NCBI GenBank assembly: GCA_009908535.1
Contig: JAAAOD010000071.1
Span: 1 to 12,448, forward strand
Source: Verrucomicrobiota bacterium
GTDB lineage: Bacteria; Verrucomicrobiota; Verrucomicrobiia; Opitutales; Oceanipulchritudinaceae
DNA: 12,448 nt
Reading direction: 5' to 3'
Both the position numbers and the translations under genes were made by a program. How positions within the stretch are numbered: the stretch's first letter is position 1; each line of letters opens with the position of its first letter. A model generated the notes under the pieces. The model saw only the letters and a program-made list of their open reading frames with translations. It was not told where the DNA came from and made no database searches. Below are positions 7,184-12,448 of this stretch, in pieces.

Positions 7184-7275
7184 AGATTCTGACTGCGCAA
7201 TTTCCCAAGGCCTGTCAAATCGTGTTTTCTAATGTTTGTTATTAGTATTGCTGAAAGAAAACCCGCGAGGCGGCT
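7184..7275. other. AT-rich intergenic spacer between sulfatase and propeller gene
   Basis: By hand count, 7201-7260 contains 20 G/C of 60 bases, far below the flanking coding DNA. It includes an inverted repeat CTAAT (7229-7233) / ATTAG (7241-7245). On the minus strand a TTGACA (7213-7218) faces the propeller gene, but I see no good -10 at the proper distance. It is the likely site of the propeller gene's promoter. Confidence 0.5.
7254..7273 (-). terminator. Weak intrinsic terminator candidate after the sulfatase gene
   Basis: On the minus strand, two bases after the sulfatase stop codon, CCGC-CTC-GCGG can form a four-pair GC hairpin (7263-7273), followed by GTTTTCTTT. The stem is short, so termination may be partial. 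It would separate the GH106-sulfatase transcript from the propeller gene. Confidence 0.35.
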
Positions 7276-9021
7276 TCATTCCGGCCGCAGCTGCAGGAGG
7301 AGGAGGTCGAGGGGTGCCGCGGGTGCGGGCATGGCGAGGATCTCGAGCTCGAGGGTGCCCGGGCCGGCGTCGATGGCGAGGGAGCCGTCCCAGGTTACGG
7401 TCCCGCCTTCGCCGGCGTGGCCGGTGACCTCGGCCCCGCTGGAACGGAGGGCGACCCGCGACCCCGCAGGCAGGGCGCCGCCCCGAAACCAACCGAGCTC
7501 CGGGCGCAGCTGGCGGGGCGCCTCGGCAAGGAGACTCCAGCGCACGAGCTGCCCCGCCCGGTCGAAGCCCTCGCAGGCGGGCACGCTGTTGTACAGCGTC
7601 GGACCGACGTAGGCGGCATGGCTGGCGAGGATGGAGGCACCGCCGGAGGCGGGAATGCGGTGCTGTGGCGGCGCAAAGGAATGAGGCTCGCCCTTCATGT
7701 CCGTGAACCAGCTGTCGAGGCGCGCCTCCATGTGCTCATGTCGATCCGGAAAGCGCTCGTGCAGGTCGGTCGTTTCCCGGGGATCGGCGGTCAGGTTGCC
7801 TAGGAAGGTGGCGGGCCAGGGCCCGCCCGGCCGATTGAGGTCGCCGTTGCGCACCAACTTCCAGTCACCCATGCGCAGGGCCATGACCTGACTCTCGGGA
7901 TCCAGCGCCTGTTTGTCGTCTTCCGTCAGCGGCTTGTGTTCATTCTGCAGACGCCGCTCCTCCCCGCGGTCCGGCGCCGGTGGAATGGCGGGATGGACCC
8001 AGGTGTAAACGGGCTTGGCCGGCATTTCCGCGCCTTCCAGCATCGGACCGAGGTCGCGACCGTCGAGCGGCTTCTCCACGGGAAGCTCGTCCAGGCCGGC
8101 CCATGCCGCGAAGGTCGGCAGAAGATCGGTGGCATCGGCCGGCTGGCGCACCTCTGCGGACGCGGTCTGCCCGATCCGGTGAAGGAGCAGCGGGGTGCGG
8201 ATCCCCGCTTCCCAGACATCCCCTTTCCAGCCGCGCCAGGCCAGCACGTTGCGCCGGGCGCGTTCGGCTTCCGTGAAATCGTTCTCGAACATGGCCGGGC
8301 CGTTGTCCGAAAGGAAGAGGACCATCGTCTCGCGTCCGTTCGTGTCCAGCTCCTCGAGGCCGCTGAGAAGGCGGCCGATGGCCGCGTCGAAACGGGCGAG
8401 CTGCGCGTGCAGAGTGGCGCCGCGGCGGCTGAGGTGCCGCTCCTCCATGAAGCGCTGGACGCTCTCCTCCGGGGCATCGAGCGGCCCGTGCGGGGTCATG
8501 GAGGAAACAAAGGCAAAGAAGGGGCGTTCGCGGTGCCGCCGGGCAAAGGCGAGGGCGTGGTCGACGATGACGTCATCCCCCCACTCGCCGTCGAGGTCGA
8601 CCCGGGGCCCGCCGTTGAGCGAACCCTGCGGGTCACGGTGGCGGTAGAGGCGAAGGACAAGGGACTCATCGAAGCCGCGCTGGTGCGGAAGGTAACCGTC
8701 GGCCGTCCCGCTGTGCCACTTCCCCCAGATCCCGCTGACGTAGCCGGCTTCCTTCAGTACCTCCGGCAGGAGCGTCTCCGAGCGGTGAATGTGGTCCTTG
8801 CCGCCGTGGACGCCCGCCACGCCGGTGCGCAGATGGTGCCGCCCTGTCAGCAGGGCGGCGCGCGTCGGCGCGCAGACCGGCGTGACGTAAAAGGCCTCGT
8901 TGCGCAGGGACCGCCCCGCGAGCGCGTCGAGGACCGGCGTGGAGGCATCGGCGTTCCCGTAGAAGCCGAGGTCGCAGGCGCCAAGATCGTCGGCAAGAAT
9001 CAGGACAATGTTCGGTGGCAT
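7276..9021 (-). CDS. S1-type (formylglycine-dependent) sulfatase
   Basis: From the ATG at 9021 the protein has 581 residues and starts directly with the first core strand, MPPNIVLILADDLG. Metal-binding D11 and D12, the maturation motif C50-A-P-T-R54 (Cys converted to formylglycine), GKWHSG (K101, H103), TPHGP (H178), FLSDNG (D239, N240) and GWKGDVWEAGIRTP (K266) are all present. It should hydrolyse sulfate esters from glycans. The fourth motif position is Thr rather than the commoner Ser, which is tolerated in the family. An upstream GTG at 9066 would add 15 residues without making a signal peptide. About 130 C-terminal residues form an extra domain rich in beta-strands. The gene lies 53 bp behind GH106 on the same strand, probably in one operon. 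Lack of an export signal suggests action on imported sulfated oligosaccharides. The substrate position and exact S1 subfamily cannot be assigned. Confidence 0.9.
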   Translation of the reverse strand: MPPNIVLILADDLGACDLGFYGNADASTPVLDALAGRSLRNEAFYVTPVCAPTRAALLTGRHHLRTGVAGVHGGKDHIHRSETLLPEVLKEAGYVSGIWGKWHSGTADGYLPHQRGFDESLVLRLYRHRDPQGSLNGGPRVDLDGEWGDDVIVDHALAFARRHRERPFFAFVSSMTPHGPLDAPEESVQRFMEERHLSRRGATLHAQLARFDAAIGRLLSGLEELDTNGRETMVLFLSDNGPAMFENDFTEAERARRNVLAWRGWKGDVWEAGIRTPLLLHRIGQTASAEVRQPADATDLLPTFAAWAGLDELPVEKPLDGRDLGPMLEGAEMPAKPVYTWVHPAIPPAPDRGEERRLQNEHKPLTEDDKQALDPESQVMALRMGDWKLVRNGDLNRPGGPWPATFLGNLTADPRETTDLHERFPDRHEHMEARLDSWFTDMKGEPHSFAPPQHRIPASGGASILASHAAYVGPTLYNSVPACEGFDRAGQLVRWSLLAEAPRQLRPELGWFRGGALPAGSRVALRSSGAEVTGHAGEGGTVTWDGSLAIDAGPGTLELEILAMPAPAAPLDLLLLQLRPE

Positions 9022-9074
9022 GGGAAATTTTTTGGCGAGGAACGTAGAACTTTCCGGGGCGGGCACGCTTCGGT

Positions 9075-11999
9075 TCAGGGGCCCTTCGCCACCGCGGTTA
9101 TCCTCGGCGGCGCAAAAAGGCCGGAGGCCGTGCGCCGGTAGTCCGCGCCCGGGGGCTGGTGTTCGGGCGAATCGCGCCAGCTCCAGGGTCCCGGGAGGCC
9201 GTCATTATGATGGGGTCCGAGAAGGTTTCGCAGGCTTCCGCGGACGAGCACCTCGAGGACATGCGCACCCGCCGCGAGCGCGCCCCACCGCTCCAGAGGC
9301 CTTTGCGGCCGGCAGCTGGTGGCGCCCGCCTCCCCGTCGACGGAGCATTCAAGGAGCGAGGCGGCGGCCTCCTTTCCAAAATCGATGTGCAGCCCGTCCA
9401 CCGGTGAAGCGAGGGTGAAGGTGAAACGGTACCGCAGGCCGAAGGGATCGAAGGGGCGGCCCCCCACGGTCCAGTCGCCCGGTTGCAGCGGCCCGGCATC
9501 GACGATCCGGTACCCCTGTTCCACCGGCTCGAGGGCGAAATCCCCGAGGAGAACCACCGGCATCGTTTCCGCGAGGATGTGAAAGGGCCGGCAGGTCAAA
9601 CGGAGGGTGTTTCCGCCGGGTCGCACGTAGCGGGAAATGGATACCTTCCCCATCTCTTCGTCGAACCATGGCTCCGCCTTTCCGAGGTCAAGAGACCTGC
9701 CGTTGACCTCCGCCGTGTACAGCCACGGGCGCTCGAGCGCGAGTTCGAGTTCCGCGCGGCCGTTGCCGAACGTGGCGGATTGGATAATGAAAGAATAAGC
9801 GACGGTGAAGCCGCTCCCTTCCTGAAAACGACGCTCCATGAAGGCCCGGCGGTACTGGATGGAAAAGGACCACGGGTTGACCGGAAAGCCGTGCGCCCGG
9901 TAGGCGGCCTGGTCGGCGCTGATCGTGTTGAGGTCGGAAAACGGCTCGGTCGCGAGCCGGAGGTCGCAGTAGTCGAGGACGAGGGCGTTGGGTCCCACGG
10001 GTTCGATGGCGGCAAGTTCGACCGGGACCGCCTCGCGCAGCGGAACCCATTGCGGACGGGGCGGGACTTCCTTTGCCAGCTCCGCGCCGAGGAGCAAGCG
10101 ATGATCGCGCGGCCCGAGGGACAGGTCCACCTTCCCGGAAAGGGTCGCCCCCGCCTTGCCGGTGCGCGTATCGATCACCGTCCAACGCCTTTCGCCGAGG
10201 TCGAGGCGGATCGAAGCCTCGCCGTCGAAGGGGCGGCAAAGGAAAGCCGCCCGTTCTGTCCCGGCGAGCGTGACCTCGCGGCAGAGCACCTCACCCCAGT
10301 CCGCCTCCCCGGCGGGCCGGATCTCTCCGGAAACCCACGGCACCAGCGCGTCCAGCAGGGCCTTCCGCGACTCCATTACCATGGCGAAATCCCCGAGCCG
10401 CTCGCCGGTCTCCTCCTTGCGTCCATTGACGAGAGCAATCGTTTCCGTCTCCGAGATGAGGGTTCCGCCGCCCTTCGCGAAATCCCGCAACAGGGCAAGC
10501 GTCCTTCCGGGAAGGTTGCGCGTGCCGCGGGGAATCACCACAACCTCATAGGAAAGCTCTCCGAGGCGCAAGCGGTCGCCCTCGACCGTCCCCTGCTCGG
10601 CAAGAAGGCAATCGTCGCCCAGGTCGTACCCGATGCCCCTTCTCTCAAGGCGAAGAAGCAGGTCGACCTGGCCCTCCCGCAGCTCGCGGACGGCCTTCGG
10701 TTCCGTCTTCCCGCCGTCCCCCTCGGCCGGGCCCTCGTACAGCACCCATCCGCTGGTACTCGGATGGAGGACGAGAACCGGCCGGTGGACGGTCCCGTGG
10801 CTAAGGAGGACGTTGACCCGGGCGACATGGTCGGCCTGTTCACGGTACCCCCGCCACCACGGCGCATGGTCGCCGATCGTCTGGGGCCAGTCATATTTGC
10901 GCGCCCCGGCAAGACTCTGGTGGACGAGATGGGGGTTGATCAGGTTGACCCCCGACCAGAGAACAAAATCCTCCAACGGCTTAAAATCGGCGGGACCGAA
11001 ATCATACCCGCCGCCGCCGCAGGTTTCCACGAGGGAGTGGCGCCGCCCGTATTGTCGCTTCACGCTGTCCAGTTCGCGCAGGTTGAGGAGGTAAATGCCG
11101 TTGTCCGCGAACGAGGTCGGCTTGAATTGAAAACCAAGCAGATCGTTCCCCGGGGCCTGCATCCAGCGCAAGGCCGCCATCGTGCTCGGTTGCTGCGTCG
11201 GACGGGGCCATGCCGATTCGTGGAAATGTCCGGTAAAGGCCAATCCCCTGCTTTCACACCAGTCGTGACACGGTTTGAGGTAGTTTTCCTCAAAGCAGGC
11301 CTGGACGGTTTTCCAGTAGTCGTAGCGGGTCGCCGTGGCCGTCGGGGACGGGGAATACAGGTCCTCGAGCGCCGGTTCCACCCGGTAGCCGTTGCGCCGG
11401 GCAAAGGCTTCAAAAAGGTCCAGCGAACCCGGAATTCCGCCGGCCGGCGCCACCGACGGCTCGTCGGCGAAGACAAAACGGATGCTCTTTCCGAATTCCG
11501 GAGCGAAGGAGCGCGCGTAGGCCTCGTGCGTCAGCTGCAGGAAGCGCCGCCCGACCTCCGGATGCAGAAGGTCCACCTGCGGCATCCATGCGCTGAAGGG
11601 CCGGGCGGGATTCGGCACAATCTCGTGGGCGAGCCCGGCATGGGTGCGTCGCTCAAGGTGGGTCCCGGCGAGGGTCGGGTCCGATCCCACCACGTGTCCG
11701 CCGGCGAAGCCCGAAGGATAGGAATTTTCGTCGTAAATATGGCAGTCCATCCCATGCGCCTCCGCGGCATCCCGCGCGTGGCCCCACAGCACGAACCACT
11801 CCGCGGAAAGGTACTCCGTGATGAGACCGGGACGCGGATGGATGAAGACGCCCCCCATCCCCTGCTCCGCCATGACGGCGATCATTTCCCCGATCCGCTT
11901 TCGGGTCATTTTTCCGTTCCAGACCCAGAGGGGCTGGGGCCGGTATTCCGAAGGAGGCGTCGCGAGGAGCTGCGCAAGAAGGTGGGGAGTGATTTCCAT
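9075..11999 (-). CDS. Glycoside hydrolase family 106 protein (alpha-L-rhamnosidase family)
   Basis: The 974-residue protein opens with PQPLWVWNGKMTRKRIGEM (about residues 21-39), GMGGVFIHPRPG and EYLSAEW, then MDCHIYDENSYPSGFAGG (84-101), the pattern of GH106 catalytic domains. Further conserved points are FADEPS (D179, E180), FTGHFHESAW (E261) and HSLVETCGGGGYDF (E325), the last followed by WSGVNLINPHLVHQS. The C-terminal half holds beta-sandwich domains and ends with GSLRNLLGPHH, typical of this family. Characterised GH106 enzymes are inverting, Ca2+-dependent alpha-L-rhamnosidases acting on pectic rhamnogalacturonans. E325 is my best candidate for a catalytic residue by motif position, without an alignment. 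No signal peptide is visible. It precedes the sulfatase by 53 bp, so desulfation and rhamnose removal may be coupled. The annotation could widen to a GH106-like enzyme of other specificity. Confidence 0.83.
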   Translation of the reverse strand: MEITPHLLAQLLATPPSEYRPQPLWVWNGKMTRKRIGEMIAVMAEQGMGGVFIHPRPGLITEYLSAEWFVLWGHARDAAEAHGMDCHIYDENSYPSGFAGGHVVGSDPTLAGTHLERRTHAGLAHEIVPNPARPFSAWMPQVDLLHPEVGRRFLQLTHEAYARSFAPEFGKSIRFVFADEPSVAPAGGIPGSLDLFEAFARRNGYRVEPALEDLYSPSPTATATRYDYWKTVQACFEENYLKPCHDWCESRGLAFTGHFHESAWPRPTQQPSTMAALRWMQAPGNDLLGFQFKPTSFADNGIYLLNLRELDSVKRQYGRRHSLVETCGGGGYDFGPADFKPLEDFVLWSGVNLINPHLVHQSLAGARKYDWPQTIGDHAPWWRGYREQADHVARVNVLLSHGTVHRPVLVLHPSTSGWVLYEGPAEGDGGKTEPKAVRELREGQVDLLLRLERRGIGYDLGDDCLLAEQGTVEGDRLRLGELSYEVVVIPRGTRNLPGRTLALLRDFAKGGGTLISETETIALVNGRKEETGERLGDFAMVMESRKALLDALVPWVSGEIRPAGEADWGEVLCREVTLAGTERAAFLCRPFDGEASIRLDLGERRWTVIDTRTGKAGATLSGKVDLSLGPRDHRLLLGAELAKEVPPRPQWVPLREAVPVELAAIEPVGPNALVLDYCDLRLATEPFSDLNTISADQAAYRAHGFPVNPWSFSIQYRRAFMERRFQEGSGFTVAYSFIIQSATFGNGRAELELALERPWLYTAEVNGRSLDLGKAEPWFDEEMGKVSISRYVRPGGNTLRLTCRPFHILAETMPVVLLGDFALEPVEQGYRIVDAGPLQPGDWTVGGRPFDPFGLRYRFTFTLASPVDGLHIDFGKEAAASLLECSVDGEAGATSCRPQRPLERWGALAAGAHVLEVLVRGSLRNLLGPHHNDGLPGPWSWRDSPEHQPPGADYRRTASGLFAPPRITAVAKGP

Positions 12000-12011
12000 T
12001 AAAGATGTGCG

Positions 12012-12125
12012 TCAATATCGTGAGTCTCCCTGCGGCGGAAAGAAGGTAAGTTCGTCGAAGCGGTTTGGCGGATCCGGTGGCGCCTCCGAAAGGTCTTCGT
12101 AGGCTTCGATGATCTCGTCTTGCAT
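12012..12125 (-). CDS. Possible small ORF or gene remnant (37 aa) upstream of GH106
   Basis: An ATG at 12125 opens a frame of 37 codons ending in TGA, 12 bp before the GH106 ATG and on the same strand. The translation looks protein-like: an acidic helix (MQDEIIEAYEDLSEAP) and then a Pro/Phe-rich tail ending FPPQGDSRY. The frame remains open for 11 codons upstream (including IEQLSIRQ) with the same helical character, then meets a stop. Its third codon positions are G/C in 22 of 36 sense codons after the start. I do not recognise it. It may be a genuine small protein, the tail of a decayed gene, or chance. No Shine-Dalgarno site is seen. Confidence 0.35.
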   Translation of the reverse strand: MQDEIIEAYEDLSEAPPDPPNRFDELTFFPPQGDSRY

Positions 12126-12188
12126 CTGGCGAATGCTGAGTTGCTCAATAAAATTTCAGCACGGGGTCCGACGCAGTCCGTGTCCGGG

Positions 12189-12201
12189 TTAAACCGTTTT
12201 A
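12189..12201. promoter_or_regulatory. Operator-like element in the GH106/right-edge divergent region (TTAAACCGTTTTA)
   Basis: The core AAACCGTTT is a palindrome around one central base, 63-75 bases before the plus-strand ATG at 12265 and about 190 bases from the GH106 ATG. Read on the minus strand, TAAAACGGTTTA matches the GH28 upstream element at 11 of 12 positions. A shared regulator for the two gene groups is inferred from this match only. Confidence 0.4.
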
Positions 12202-12264
12202 TTCGCCGTATCCTTGGCGGGCTCGCTCTCGTAGGTAACCCCGTATCCATTTCTTCTTTCGATT

Positions 12265-12448
12265 ATGGAACCGATCCCACATCCCACGCAGATCTTTCTC
12301 TCCAATCCCCATGCCCTGCGCGTGGAATTCCGTCTCGACGACCAGCGCCTGGACATCTGGTGGTCGCCGCGGGCGGGGGAATCGGCCGATTACCGCGACC
12401 GGAATTATTCCAGCCGCGATGCCCACCTCTGCGTCTTCGAGTCCATCG
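12265..12448 (+). CDS. Unrecognised protein, N-terminal 61 residues (runs off the right edge)
   Basis: An ATG at 12265 opens a frame with no stop to the window end. Third codon positions are strongly G/C, as in the neighbouring genes, and the frame is divergent from GH106. The translation begins MEPIPHPTQIFLSNPHALRV and continues with alternating hydrophobic strands (LRVEFRL, LDIWWSP, LCVFESI), suggesting an N-terminal beta-sandwich rather than a signal peptide or DNA-binding domain. No motif allows a family assignment. Given the context an enzyme of carbohydrate metabolism is plausible but not shown. No Shine-Dalgarno site is visible before the ATG. Confidence 0.6.
   Translation, partial: MEPIPHPTQIFLSNPHALRVEFRLDDQRLDIWWSPRAGESADYRDRNYSSRDAHLCVFESI

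Larger units (their letters stand above)
12000..12264. other. 265-bp divergent intergenic region between GH106 and the right-edge gene
   Basis: The region holds a 37-codon open frame (12012-12125, minus), an inverted repeat TGCTGA (12134-12139) / TCAGCA (12156-12161) around an AT-rich loop, three GTCCG words between 12166 and 12186, and the operator-like element at 12189-12201. No tRNA or other RNA gene was recognised. Promoters for both flanking genes should lie here, but no convincing -35/-10 pair was identified. Confidence 0.5.

Noticed and set aside
7213..7218. TTGACA on the minus strand as the -35 of the propeller gene
   Set aside because: At 16-18 bases downstream there is no acceptable -10 (the sequence is near CAGTCA), so a promoter call is not supported.
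9022..9066. GTG start at 9066 for the sulfatase
   Set aside because: The 15 extra residues add no signal peptide, the GTG lacks a ribosome binding site, and sulfatases of this type often begin just before the NIVLILADDLG strand.
7936..9141. 401-codon plus-strand open frame across the sulfatase
   Set aside because: It is antisense to a gene with all sulfatase motifs, and its translation shows no recognisable domain.
9483..12002. 839-codon plus-strand open frame across GH106
   Set aside because: It is the antisense shadow of a GC-rich gene. The minus-strand protein has clear GH106 motifs and this frame has none.
12134..12161. TGCTGA/TCAGCA inverted repeat as a terminator or riboswitch
   Set aside because: There is a six-base stem with a long AT-rich loop, no U run and no conserved aptamer features; it is recorded only as structure in the intergenic region.
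12166..12186. Three GTCCG words as a tandem repeat or iteron
   Set aside because: The words are only five bases long and unevenly spaced, which is expected by chance in GC-rich DNA.

Overview
The window looks like accessory carbohydrate-catabolism DNA from a Gram-negative, polysaccharide-degrading bacterium of the Planctomycetota-Verrucomicrobiota-Chlamydiota group, most likely Verrucomicrobiota (Opitutae-like). This is inferred from several signs: a secreted protein ending in the 'DxDxDxxxLPNLLEYL' plus 'VEVSADGKTW' module common in Verrucomicrobiota, a LacI regulator with a 'GYRPDPALSAL' hinge, a Tat-type leader on an enolase-superfamily enzyme, a GH106 enzyme beside an S1 sulfatase, few strong Shine-Dalgarno sites, and high GC. 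No tRNA, rRNA, CRISPR, insertion sequence or transposase was seen.

Layout. (1) Positions 1-1057, minus: 5' part of a family 2 glycoside hydrolase, cut by the left edge. (2) 1155-2213, plus: a LacI-type regulator divergent from the GH2 gene. The space between them holds a perfect 12-bp palindrome and promoter-like hexamers. (3) 2197-4830, minus: a two-gene operon, GH28 (secreted polygalacturonase-like) followed 9 bp later by a Tat-type mandelate-racemase-subgroup enzyme, whose 3' end overlaps the end of lacI by 17 bp. (4) 4970-7183, minus: a secreted protein with about fourteen Asp-box-like repeats, probably two seven-bladed beta-propellers. (5) 7201-7260: a sharply AT-rich boundary with a weak terminator. 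(6) 7276-11999, minus: an S1-type sulfatase without a visible signal peptide, preceded by a GH106 (alpha-L-rhamnosidase family) protein and perhaps a 37-codon ORF at 12012-12125. (7) 12265 to the right edge, plus: the start of an unrecognised gene, divergent from group 6.

Together the genes suggest breakdown of a rhamnose- and uronate-containing, probably sulfated polysaccharide such as a marine rhamnogalacturonan/pectin-like or ulvan-like glycan. GH28 and the propeller protein would act outside the cytoplasm. The sulfatase, GH106 and GH2 show no obvious export signal and may trim imported oligosaccharides. The enolase-superfamily enzyme would act on a released sugar acid. The substrate is an inference from enzyme families. 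No SusC/SusD, transporter or polysaccharide lyase lies in the window.

The most interesting leads are the 14-repeat propeller with a shortened Asp-box motif, a near-identical 12-bp motif (TAAAAC[T/G]GTTTA) upstream of GH28 and in the GH106/right-edge divergent region, the altered substrate-binding motif of GH28, and the small ORF before GH106.
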